Source of the DNA: Acephala macrosclerotiorum
Lineage: Eukaryota > Ascomycota > Leotiomycetes > Helotiales > Mollisiaceae
Assembly: GCA_014904845.1 (NCBI GenBank)
Contig: MU119400.1
Span: forward strand, 38,456-102,455
Direction of reading: 5' to 3'
Length of the DNA: 64,000 bases
The notes beneath the pieces were generated by a model. The model was not told the origin of the DNA and searched no databases. It was given only the letters and a program-made list of their open reading frames with translations. Positions 1 to 10,343 of the stretch are shown piece by piece. The position numbers and the translations under genes were made by a program. The number at the start of each line of letters is the position of its first letter. Position 1 is the first letter of the stretch.

Positions 1-2652
1 ATAGAAGCTCTGCCACCTGGTTATGTCATGATTGCGGAGCAGCAGCTGTCTGGACTACTCTTGTTCATATTCGCATCTCCAGCAGTGGCACCAACGATTA
101 GTTCTGTGAGCACCGTGAGTGTGGGAACTGGCGTTATGGGATATCTGGGAAATAAGGGTGCAGTTGCTACAAGAATTATACTGGGAGAGACCACTCGAAT
201 GGTTTTCGTCAACTCGCATTTAGCATCTGGAAACGACCCGGCGCATTTCGACAGGAGGTGTTGGGATGTGACACAAGTTCTGCAAAGGACGCGCTTTGAT
301 CCTATCAGCTGGGCTGGAGTATTGGATGATAATCAGGAAGGAATTGGGGAGGAAGATTTTGCGTTCTGGTTTGGGGATCTGAATTTCAGGTTAGAAGGGT
401 TACCAGGTGACGATATACGGAGACTGCTTTTGCTGCATACCAAGGGGGAATATGATCTCGGAGCGAAGTCAAGGAACAAGATCGACGGAGAATTAGCCAG
501 TGGTGATGACGAACCCATTCTAATACACAGCATTGAGAGCGATTCGGATTCTGAGGAAGAATCCGAACCAAGGACGAGCAGTACATTTGATGGAGCAGAC
601 GATGCATCTTCGAACTCTCTGCCAGATCCGAATGATTTCGTGCAGGACCCAAGCCAAGACCCTGCTTCATTGCAAGCTACGCTGGATTCATTACTCCCCC
701 ACGATGAGTTGCGGCGTGCTATGAAAGCGAAGAAGGCATTCCATGATGGGTGGAGAGAAGGGCCAATTACGTTTCTGCCAACATACAAGTACGATGTTGG
801 GAGCATGGGAATGTTTGATTCCAGCGAGAAGAAACGAGCACCAAGTTGGTGCGATCGAATACTCTTCCGAACACGAAAGGACAAACTAGAATACGATGGC
901 AAATCTCAAGAGGAGGAATTGGCGAAGATCAAAGATGCAGAGATGGAAGCAAGGGGAATCGATCATGCACTTGATGATGAAGATGTTCTGTTCGATTACA
1001 ATCCAGATGAGGACGGAGTCGAGGACACTCCAAATAATGATAATGACTATGATGAATATGACGAGGACGAAGACAACACTGGAGAAGCTGTTGTTACGAA
1101 AGAGGGATATGTTGATAGGATATCTTTGGATGTGTATACATCACATCAGCGAGTTCTCTCTTCAGACCACAAACCTCTGGACGCAGTCTTCACACTCGAG
1201 TACGATGCTGTTGTGCCCGAGCTGAAAGCAAAAATCCACCAAGAAGTGGCTAGAGAGCTTGATCGAGCTGAGAATGAGGGCCGACCTGGGATAACGGTTG
1301 TGGTTGATCATTCGATCGATGACACGCCGCCATCATCGGCTTCACGAGATCATCCTAGCAGGGGCGCTGAAAACGTGAGCGTTGACTTCGGCAGAGTGGC
1401 ATATGGGCATCGGAAGTCTCGAGCGGTAACAATTGCCAACACCAGTCAGGTGGCATCCACCTTTGCATTCGTGGAGCGACCAAGTGAATCAGGAGAGGCT
1501 GATCGGATAGCGCCTCCGTGGCTCTCTGTATGTTTCGTCGGATCGGGAACAGATGAAGATGAACGATTCTTAAAAGATATGAAACGAGAAGTTACATTGG
1601 AGCCAGGTGATGCGGTCAATGCTACGTTGGACGTATTCATTGACGATGTTGCGATGGTCACAGCATTGAATGAGGGTATCTCGAAGCTTGAAGATGTTCT
1701 AGTCTTGCGAGTCACAGAAGGACGAGACCATTTCGTTCCTATACGAGCAATATGGTTGCAGTCCTGCTTTGGTAGATCAGTGGATGAACTGATTCGAGTT
1801 CCTGAAGGCGGTGTTCGGGCTCTAGTTCCTCCTCGGAATGGCTCTGGTGGAGCCGTCAATCGCGGTCAAGAAGTTTGCTGGTCAGCTCCCCGCGAATTGT
1901 TCAAACTTACTGAAGCCGTGGAACTTCTCATCGAACGAGTAATCGCAGATGCAAACATGCTCGAGAATGTAGCTTTGCCGAAAGACTCCCCTGGGTGGCC
2001 ATTCGACGAGCACTCATGGCTTCTCAAAGATGCGCAAGCAAGGGAGATACGAAAATCCAATGTCTTGGAAGCACTCGACTCCGACAAGGTGCTCAACGAG
2101 TCCTTTCCGCCCGAGATCCCTGCTCTCGAGAAATTAGAGATAATGTCCGAGGTCCTCATCACCTTTCTCCGCAGCCTTAAAGACGGTGTTGTGCCTGTAG
2201 ATCTATGGTCCAAACTCGACGCCGACATGACAGCCCGAGGATCCAAACCCATCACCGACACCGAAGAACTGAAAACCTGGGTCCTTGACGTCCTCTCCAG
2301 CTCTCCAAATCACAACATCTCCTTCGTCTTCCTTACAAGTATGCTGTATCGCGTTGCTGCCGAACTGGCGCCTATTCCGAAAAGTGGTTGGAATCCGGCG
2401 CTAGTCACTGGGGCGAGGAAGAGTATCGAGAGTGTGAGGAGGAGTTTGAGTTGGAAGGGAAAGGCGCCTGCGCTACCGAATGATCCTGCAGTGTTGAGAA
2501 GGGAGAAGGTCGAGAAGGCTTATGCTGATGTGTTCAAGGATGTCATCTTCAGGCACAATGATACGAATCTAAAGGATAAAGAGAAGAGAGTCGGTGATGA
2601 GAGGAGGAAAGAGATTCTGGAGGCATTCTTGAGAGGTGGAAGAGATCCTTGA
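1..2652 (+). CDS. Inositol polyphosphate 5-phosphatase, OCRL/INPP5B type (5' end outside window)
   Basis: The reading frame is already open at base 1, so the gene starts outside the window; the first in-window ATG (28) is internal. The 5-phosphatase domain shows family motifs in order: NSHLASG, FWFGDLNFR, APSWCDRILF and SSDHKPLDAVF. These bind Mg2+ and the 5-phosphate of phosphoinositides. Acidic low-complexity insertions (Asp/Glu/Ser-rich, about 530-660 and 960-1080) interrupt the domain. An ASH-like beta domain follows (VDFGRVAYGHRKS, about 1380-1740), then a RhoGAP-like helical region to the C-terminus, which is the OCRL/INPP5B order. By family knowledge such enzymes remove the 5-phosphate of PI(4,5)P2 or PI(3,4,5)P3 at Golgi/endosome membranes. 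No intron is needed in the visible part. I do not see the catalytic arginine finger of active RhoGAPs, as is usual in this family. Confidence 0.9.
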   Translation: MEALPPGYVMIAEQQLSGLLLFIFASPAVAPTISSVSTVSVGTGVMGYLGNKGAVATRIILGETTRMVFVNSHLASGNDPAHFDRRCWDVTQVLQRTRFDPISWAGVLDDNQEGIGEEDFAFWFGDLNFRLEGLPGDDIRRLLLLHTKGEYDLGAKSRNKIDGELASGDDEPILIHSIESDSDSEEESEPRTSSTFDGADDASSNSLPDPNDFVQDPSQDPASLQATLDSLLPHDELRRAMKAKKAFHDGWREGPITFLPTYKYDVGSMGMFDSSEKKRAPSWCDRILFRTRKDKLEYDGKSQEEELAKIKDAEMEARGIDHALDDEDVLFDYNPDEDGVEDTPNNDNDYDEYDEDEDNTGEAVVTKEGYVDRISLDVYTSHQRVLSSDHKPLDAVFTLEYDAVVPELKAKIHQEVARELDRAENEGRPGITVVVDHSIDDTPPSSASRDHPSRGAENVSVDFGRVAYGHRKSRAVTIANTSQVASTFAFVERPSESGEADRIAPPWLSVCFVGSGTDEDERFLKDMKREVTLEPGDAVNATLDVFIDDVAMVTALNEGISKLEDVLVLRVTEGRDHFVPIRAIWLQSCFGRSVDELIRVPEGGVRALVPPRNGSGGAVNRGQEVCWSAPRELFKLTEAVELLIERVIADANMLENVALPKDSPGWPFDEHSWLLKDAQAREIRKSNVLEALDSDKVLNESFPPEIPALEKLEIMSEVLITFLRSLKDGVVPVDLWSKLDADMTARGSKPITDTEELKTWVLDVLSSSPNHNISFVFLTSMLYRVAAELAPIPKSGWNPALVTGARKSIESVRRSLSWKGKAPALPNDPAVLRREKVEKAYADVFKDVIFRHNDTNLKDKEKRVGDERRKEILEAFLRGGRDP

Positions 2653-3439
2653 GAGTGACGAGTTTTCCATGCTGGCTTGTTCAAAGACCGAAGAGGCTTG
2701 CTCGAAGCAGATAGAACTTCGAGAGAGCTTGAGGTTTGGTGCGTCGCCCGAAAAAATGATGCACTCGTTGCATCCGTGGCAATTTGGCATAATGTACCTT
2801 CTACATCCAACGTCGGCGCTGTTCTTGGAAACACCATTGCCAGCTCGTAGTCTATCTAAAATTAAATGTACTGTACACTATCTCTCTTAAGGACCTTTCG
2901 AGCACATCCCATCGAACAGCCTCACCAAGCCTCCCCTCCTAAATATTCATGGCTTCACTTGTCTCACAACGCCTGCTCAGCCCAGCCTTACGATCAGAGT
3001 TCGTTTTTTCTTCCTGCCTAGTGAATTGTTGTCTATTAACCCAACCGCTTATGACTGCAATAGATTGCGAAACGAGATCTCAGTCAACTTTGCCTCTGGA
3101 AAGAATCGAATCCCATTGCCATTTCAGCATTCCCTTCGAAGCCGACTTTGGAGACCCTGGACGCACAAGCGTCTGAATGCATCACAGGTGTCGGAAATCA
3201 TCGTTGGCGTTCGGCCACGTCGCATACCCAACTTTGATGGTTGGTCGGCATTGGTCTCCTGATTCCGGTCCTGTCTGCCTCACACCGACCTCACACCTAA
3301 GCCCCGAGACCAAGCCTCATCACTATCTACTTAGGTCGAAGACGCGCATAATTCCTTGTATATTCTGTTCTCCAGACACTCACAATTCGAAACGAAATCT
3401 CACTCGGTATTTTCGCTCTTCGCCATTCTTAGGTTGACG
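2653..3439. other. Spacer between the phosphatase and the NLR gene
   Basis: No convincing gene. It holds the phosphatase 3' end, one arm of a diverged direct repeat (2754-2841, see the repeat entry) and the promoter and 5' leader of the NLR gene. Confidence 0.5.
2754..2841 (+). repeat. Diverged direct repeat, left copy (flanks the NLR gene)
   Basis: About 85 bases align with 6582-6664 on the other side of the NLR gene at roughly three-quarters identity by eye. Both copies share TGCATC-GTGG, ATTTGG, AATGTACCT, CCAACGTCGG or CCCACGTCGG, and TTGGAAACAC in the same order with only small gaps. Origin unknown: it could be a transposon scar, a duplicated regulatory stretch or the border of an inserted segment. 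Confidence 0.55.
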
Positions 3440-6400
3440 ATGCTTGATCCTCTCACAGCCTTGTCCGTTACCGGAAATGTGGTACAATTTGTTGAATTTG
3501 GGACCTCCGTTTTGCGAGAAGCTTATTTACTCTACACCTCGAAAGACGGAACTACATCAGTAAATCAAGAACTCGGTTTTGTTGTGGGAGATCTTTTGAA
3601 GCTGGTCGCTAAATTACGCCGGGATGGCTCTCAAGACAATGTGGCGATGTCAAATTCGGAGACGGAGCAGGAACTAGAAAGCTTATGTGTCTCGTGCACG
3701 AACATTGCACAAGAGATGATCGGGAGGCTACGGTCTCGCGATATGACACATGGGCGGGTATGGGCTAGCCTCTCGGAAGCAATCCAATCCGCATGGAACA
3801 GGACCACTACAGATGCTTTGATGAATCGTCTGTCTGTTATCAAAGAAGCTGTTGAATTTCGAATTCTTGTACAGCTAAGGTACGATTACAGAGAGATAAT
3901 ATCCTTCCGCTACGCATTGCTGACCTCTTTCTATAGAGAGAAACTTGATGGGATAGAACTGCGAGCTGATTCTCGCTTCGACAAACTTGACGGCAAGACC
4001 CAAGAAGTGATCACAGCGCTTCTTAATACACGAAATGCTCTCACTGTTGACGTCCAGATTCAGACACGGGCAATAGCTCAAATGCTTAGCGGGATGGAAG
4101 TCGCAGTCTTGTCACAACAAGATCAGACACGTACAATCATCATCGATACATTGCGGAGATATGATAATCTTGACCCCAAGAATATGTCTTCGGAAGAGAA
4201 ATGGGAGAAAAGTGTCACGAAAGCATTCGAGAAAGAAGAGAAAGGTCTGAAGTTCGACGTGGAACATAAGCTACTTAAAAGCCTTACGTTTCCAACCATG
4301 CACGACCGCATCGACGAGATTTCGGAGGAGCACACGAATACGTTCGGATGGGTTTTTGACGAGACACAACCAGTACCGTGGGATCACTTTGGAAATTGGC
4401 TCAAAGAATCTGAAGGTTTATATTGGGTCAACGGCAAAGCCGCTTCAGGAAAGTCAACACTTATGAGATTCATACACCACAATCCGAGGACACCTGAGCT
4501 TCTAACTCAATGGGCATCGCCACACGAACTAGAAACAGCTGCATTCTTCTTCTAGAATAGTGGAACTCCCGAACAGCGATCTCTGACCGGTTTCTTGAAG
4601 ACGCTGCTGTATGAGGTGTTGTCCAAACGCAGGGATCTGATCTCGGTTCTGTTGCCGCGCTTCTGGGCCGAGACCTATTCGGAGCTTTTGCGGCGACCTG
4701 GACATCATGCGGCTGCCATTTGGAAATCGTCAGATTTGATTCGGGCCCTAAAAGCTCTCGCAGATCCGTCAATCGTGGACATTCGGCTCTTCCTATTGAT
4801 TGACGGTCTCGATGAATATGAGGGGCAGCAAGAAGAGTATGAAGCAATCTCGGAGCTTCTTTGTGAAATAGGAAGTTCTCCAAATATAAAAATATGCGTC
4901 TCAAGTCGCCCTCTACTGGTATTCGAAGACGCTTTTATCCAGCACCAAGGATTGCGGCTTCAGGATTTGACTTATCAAGACATTAAGGAATACGTGTCGG
5001 AAAGACTGGGAGGGCATCAGCGATTCCAACTGATTGCTGCCAAGGAACCCGATAGAGCGCCAAAGCTCCTAGATGAGATCGTAGATAAGGCTAATGGTGT
5101 ATTTCTTTGGGTGAGACTTGTCGTTCAGTCTCTCATTGCGGGCCTCAGGAATCGGGATAGTATTTCAGATCTTCAGCGGAGACTGCTCCTTCTCCTTGCA
5201 GATCTTGAAGACCTATACACACACATGATGGGTCGCATCGAATCTTTCTATATGGTCAAAGCCTCAGAGATGTTCCAGTTGGTCAGAGCACAGGGTACGC
5301 GCGAGTCGACGTTCAGAGCAATGCCTCTTGAACAGGAGGTTTTTACAATTCTTGCGCTGGCAATGGCAGACCATGAATACCCCTCACAAATATTGGAAAG
5401 ACCTATCGGTGTGGCGTCACTTGAGGCCGTAATCGAAAGTTGTTCAGAAATGGTAGACCGACTCAAAGTTCGATGCGCGGGTTTACTTGAACTTCAAGGC
5501 CAAGAAGGTTTCACAAATGTTACAACAGTCCAAGAAGTACATTGGCACGCTAAAGTTCAATACATACATAGAACTGCACGTGACTATATCGAAAGCGAGC
5601 ACGTTTGGCAGAGCTTGATCGCACAGACGCGGGACACCGATTTCAATGCATACGTCTCGCTTTTTCGATCAGGTGTTCTTCAACTGAAGCAACTCGCTGG
5701 ACTGTTTAAGCTTGTTGGCAATCGCAATGAGATGGTACAAATTGCCCGGAATACACTGAACTATGCAAGTCTAATCGAATGCCACTGGTCCGACTCGAAC
5801 GTTGCCTTGGTGGACACTATCAACGCTGCAATGTCTCATTTCTACAAAGCAGTCTTTCCCAGCAACGCACGTCACTGGGCGAGCGATGTTATGTACCCCA
5901 ATGAATATGGAGGCTCCTCCTTCCTTTCACTTACAATCCAGTGTAACTTGCAGCACTATGTAAAACAAACTCTTGATAGGAACCCGAGTCTTGCAAAAAA
6001 GAAACTGGACCGTCCATTTCTCCTGGATGCAGTGACCCCTTGGCAACGGCCAGGCCCAGCAAAGTATTCCCAAATCCATCCGGACATAGCTCGATGTCTC
6101 CTGGAGCATGGCGCCAATCCTAATGAATGTGCTCCATTTAAACCCATATGGGAACAGTTTTTAGATTGGCAGACCAAGTACAACCTTGATGTTCGAGAGG
6201 GGATTGCTCATAACGATGTCGAATTTTCGCGAAACAGAGCTACAGTCATGCGATTGATGATAGAAAATGGAGCCCAAGATTCTAGGCGTTGGCCACAGGG
6301 ATTCGATTTTGTTCTGTCTCTTGCAAAGGAGTTCATGCCTGTGGCGCCCGACGAAGCAAAGAGGACGGTAAACCTGTTGACAAACAAGCAACTGGGGAAA

Positions 6401-6454
6401 CATACTCGAAAGAAAAGCATTCTGAGGTTGATCTTTAACCGACAAAAGCAATAA
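3440..6454 (+). pseudogene. NACHT-domain NLR (STAND) protein interrupted by one in-frame TAG
   Basis: One frame runs from ATG 3440 to TAA 6452-6454 (1,004 codon positions) except for a TAG at 4553-4555 (position 372). The start MLDPLTALSVTGNVVQFVEF matches the usual N-terminus of fungal STAND proteins (a HeLo-like domain), which is why I prefer it to an upstream start. Walker A is GKAASGKST (positions 332-340). Walker B is FLLIDGLDEYEG (near 450), beyond the stop. Residues around the stop, AAFFF-stop-NSGTPEQRSLTGFLK, match the family pattern in which this position is Trp, so a TGG to TAG change is the simplest reading. The C-terminal part has one ankyrin-like unit (CLLEHGANPN). By family knowledge such proteins control non-self recognition and cell death. 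As written, only the N-terminal domain plus Walker A would be made. The second half has no nearby in-frame ATG, so it is not a separate gene. A sequencing error or stop readthrough cannot be excluded. Confidence 0.85.
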
Positions 6455-6581
6455 ATCCATTCAAGCTCGGAATCATTTCTTGTATAGAATGGGATGCAAA
6501 GGTTGAGTGGAAGGGGGCCTAGTTACCTAGCTAAACATTAGAGGGGACTCAAAGAGGAAGGAAGGAGGAAGGCCAAGGGGA

Positions 6582-6664
6582 AGGATGATGTCATCGCTGC
6601 ATCGGTGGAGATTTGGAAACAATGTACCTACTGCACCCCACGTCGGGAGTGCCATTGGAAACAC
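6582..6664 (+). repeat. Diverged direct repeat, right copy (flanks the NLR gene)
   Basis: Partner of the copy at 2754-2841, in the same orientation, about 3.8 kb apart, with the NLR gene between them. Confidence 0.55.
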
Positions 6665-7104
6665 GAGATACCTCAATATCAGACCACAGGCTTGTCTAAC
6701 CCCAGCCATAGCTGTCCCAGATTATTCCCCTTTCCGGACACAGAGTCGTATCAGCCTCACAGGATGGCCCTCCTTCCTTTTCTTCCTTTCCTTCGCAGCC
6801 TCGTATCGTCCAATCCAGACCAGTCAGCCTTTCAACCTCCGCCAGTCTAGAAATAAAGTCACGGGAAGTCACATTCTGCGCATGCAACCACCCCCATCTT
6901 TCGGTCCCGACTCGCGCGCACGAATCAGCTCCTTGAAGCCTTCTCTCCAACATTTGGAGAGAAAAACTTTTCGTTTCCAAATCTGCACCTCTCTGCAGCC
7001 ACCTAGACATCCTTCATGTCTTAGTGTCAACTAATTCTGAGTTTCGCTTTACTTTTTCCTCTTGCATGCCAAGTACAGTAAGCCTGCAAGGCTACCAACG
7101 CGAC

Positions 7105-8158
7105 CGATAAGAAGCTTCAAACCTTTTCTTCCTTCATTTCCTCTTCTCTGATTCGGTACACTGATGAAGAAATGCGAGGTCGGCACGGCTAGGAGAACTA
7201 GACAACGTGGAAAGCTAACAGCGGAAGAGAATACGAAGCTTTTGCTTCCGTTCAACCAGAGAGCGTTGCTAGCTGACGTTTCTCGTTGATTACTTGGCGA
7301 ACATATGGGGAAGAGATTTCGTCCAGAAGGAAAGAAGGATTTTGATTACGAGGTACGAGTCAATGGAATCGCGAAAACTTGCGGGAATTGACGCTGACAG
7401 CAGGCCAAGCTTCAGCAAGCTTTTGGGATCGATGCCCTTAATGAGAACGAAGCAGCGATCCGCGGAGGCCCTGGATCCCCCCGCAGTGCCTAGGCCACGC
7501 TATAAATATCCCCTAATATATGGCTTTGCCCTCTGCTAAACCTTATTTACTCTCCTATCTTTCCTTTGATTTCGATTTCGCGAATTCATCACGACTACAA
7601 ACTCCAATGTCCCTCGCTCCAACATGGATCGCATCAGCAGGTCTATCAAACCGCAAGGATGAGGAGGAAGCCGCTTTTTTCTTCAAGCCACCAGATCTTG
7701 GCGGCTGAGCAACCAACGATACTCGATCTCTTATCTCTGACATCGTTCTCTGTTGCAGCTTTTGCTTATCTTGCTTCCATCAGCTGTCGGGGCGCATACC
7801 AGGTTCACTAATGTGCCTTGGCGGGTCAGTCTCTATCTCTGCTCGCGTGCATATTCTCTTCCCCTATTCCAATTTTCATTGGAGAGTGAAATTTTTGGGC
7901 CCTGAAATTACCACTTTGGGGGAGTAAAATGGGAGGGATGGGGATGGGATGGCCAATGGGGTAGTTTACCAGACGAGTGTCTGTACTTGAAACCCCCAAG
8001 GCCAAGGCTGTTATCCAGCCTGGTTTCTTTCTCCACTTCTTGGCTGTTGTTTACAGCCATGGTCCCAGTGTTTTGCTGCGCTGTGCTCAAGCTCCCCTTC
8101 GCCAAGCCCTCGCTTCTAGCTCTCTCCATACGCAAACCATAGCTCAGCCTTTCGATAA
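7105..8158. promoter_or_regulatory. Candidate promoter: three HGATAR sites and a TATA-like box upstream of the ammonium transporter
   Basis: HGATAR motifs occur at 7105-7110 (CGATAA), 7766-7771 (AGATAA on the minus strand) and 8153-8158 (CGATAA). A TATA-like TATAAATA is at 7501-7508. AreA/NIT2 GATA factors activate ammonium permease genes of filamentous fungi when nitrogen is limiting. The motif is short and expected by chance in 1.5 kb, so the regulatory role is inference. Confidence 0.25.
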
Positions 8159-8583
8159 AGCTACCCATGAAGCTCTAGAATGAGTCAAATCTCTGCACAG
8201 CCCTGCCGCTCTTCCTAATAAGCCTGGTTAGCTGCAAGCAAGTCTTCGATTCCGATCTGGCTCGAGCCGTTAAGGCGTGTCATGGAGATTAGTGCATCTC
8301 TACATATGTTGCATACAGGGCTGTCACTATCTGAGCAGATGAAGCACCCCCATCATCCTTGTCAGTTCTCTGTTTCCTCTCGGTGATGCCGTCCGGTAAC
8401 GGTGCTTGAAAATTATTCTTCTCTTCCTCCCTTCATCCTTCCTTGTCCCGTCTCCCGGATTGAGGATGTATATCTTGGGCTCAACGTCACGTCAAGTCTT
8501 GCTTTTGTGCAAGTACGCAGAGTGCAAGTGCATACCAACTCAACAACCAAGAAGGAAGAAAGAACCGAAGGAGGACAGTGAAG

Positions 8584-10343
8584 ATGTCGTCTCTCTACGC
8601 AGTCCCCTACAATGGGACCGGAATGACGGGTTGCGATTCTCTGACTGAGGACTGTAACATTTACTACGAAGTTAGTCTCGCCCCTTTCTCCTTCCCTTTC
8701 CCTCGCTTTTCCCTAGAACCAGCTAACACCAAAATCTACAGTCAGGAGACATAGCCTGGATGCTAACCTCCACCGCCCTCGTCCTTCTCATGATCCCCGG
8801 AGTCGGCTTCTTCTATTCCGGTCTCGCCCGCCGCAAATCAGCACTCTCCCTCATCTGGCTCTCTTGCATGAGTGTCGGTGTCGTTTCTTTCCAATGGTTC
8901 TTTTGGGGTTATAGTTTGACCTTTAGTCATACTGCGAATTCTTACATTGGTGATTTGGAGAATATTGGGTTCAGGAATGTGCTTGGGGCGCCGAGTGTGG
9001 GGAGCCCAAAGGTGAGAGATCCAAATTGAGGAGGAATTGAATGGAGATGCTGATGCTTTGCCGAAGATTCCGGATTTGTTGTTTGCGATTTACCAAGGCA
9101 TGTTCGCGGCCATTACACCGGCGCTCGCGATTGGCGCGGCGGCGGATAGAGGACGAATGCTTCCTTGCATCGTGTTCATGTTCATCTGGTCAACGATCAT
9201 CTACGACCCTATCGCATGCTGGACTTGGAATCCTGCGGGATGGACCTTCAAAATGGGTGGTTTGGACTTTGCTGGTGGAACTCCAGTGTAAGCTTCTCCT
9301 TCACTTTCCCTTGCTCCCTCTCTCACAATCGTTTCTTTCTCTCTGAAATGCCCGAAAACGGTATTGATCTCCCGCAAACAGGCACATCTCCTCCGGCGCA
9401 GCAGCACTCGCCTACTCAATCATGCTCGGAAAACGAGCAGGCTACAACGATGTATCTGGACTCCCATACAGACCCCACAACGTCACCCATATCGTTCTCG
9501 GCACAGTCTTCCTCTGGGTCGGATGGTTCGGGTTCAACGGCGGTTCTGCCCTCGCAGCCAACATGCGCGCCGTCATGGCCTGTGTCGCGACCCACATCGC
9601 TGCTTCAGTCGGGGGTGTAACCTGGGTCCTTCTCGATTACAGACTTGATAGGAAATGGTCGACTGTTGGATTCTGTTCCGGCGCTGTCTCGGGACTCGTG
9701 GCTATTACTCCGGCATCTGGTTTCGTGCCTGCTTGGTCTGCTGTTATTTTTGGGATCGTAGGAGCTGTTTGCTGCAATTATGCTACAAAGCTGAAGTATT
9801 TGATTGGGGTGGATGATGCGCTTGATATCTTTGGTGAACATGGTGTTGGAGGCATTGTTGGGAATATCATGACTGCTTTCTTCGCAGCGTAAGCTATTAC
9901 CCCTCCTCTCCTCTCCTCTCCCCCCCTCCCTCCTCTCTCAAGGGGTCAACAACTAATAGCACAATAGAGATTACATAGCACACCTCGACGGCTTCAGCGA
10001 AATCCCCGGAGGCTGGCTCAATGGCCACTGGATACAACTCGGCTACCAACTCGCCGACTGCGTGTCCGGCTTCGCATACTCCTTCTTCGGCACCTGCATC
10101 ATTCTCTTCCTCATGAATCTCGTTCCAGGTCTGTCACTACGGGCCAGTGAGGAAGAGGAAGCTCTTGGAATGGACGATGCTCAACTTGGGGAGTTTGCGT
10201 ATGATTATGTGGAGTTGAGGAGGGAATTCAGTGATGTCATTCTTGGGGAGGAACAGGAGGGCGGGAAGGAGGCGGGAAGTGGGAGCGCAAGTGTGAGGAT
10301 GAGTGGAGGTGGGGAGAAGGAAGTTCCTATTGAGAAGGTTTGA
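8584..10343 (+). CDS. Ammonium transporter (Amt/Mep family, Mep2-like)
   Basis: Five exons, 8584-8670, 8742-9011, 9067-9287, 9382-9888 and 9968-10343, give 486 residues, the usual Mep length. All four introns are GT-AG. The second (55 nt) joins GAPSVGSPK to IPDLLFAIYQ and restores the family sequence. The start MSSLYAVPYNGTG has an NGT sequon at residue 10; the N-terminus is expected to be extracellular. The pore carries both histidines of the twin-His pair: TPVHISSG and FGEHGVGG. The first His sets Mep2-type transporters apart from Mep1/Mep3, which have Glu there. About 11 hydrophobic segments run through the protein, followed by a polar cytosolic tail of about 70 residues. Role: plasma-membrane NH4+ uptake, and in Mep2 homologues ammonium sensing. 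That it acts as a sensor here is inference. Confidence 0.93.

Larger units (their letters stand above)
6455..8583. other. Long spacer and leader upstream of the ammonium transporter
   Basis: No gene is recognisable in 2.1 kb. It contains the right copy of the NLR-flanking repeat, pyrimidine-rich stretches typical of fungal promoters, a TATA-like box and several GATA sites (separate entries). Confidence 0.5.

Noticed and set aside
4445..4555. An intron ending TTCTTCTAG that would remove the NLR stop codon
   Set aside because: The acceptor looks good, but no donor upstream keeps the conserved FFF and NSGTPEQ residues on both sides; removing them would destroy the family sequence.
6585..7034. 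149-codon plus-strand frame downstream of the NLR
   Set aside because: Starts inside the diverged repeat, low-complexity Ser/Pro/Phe composition, overlapped by equally long frames.
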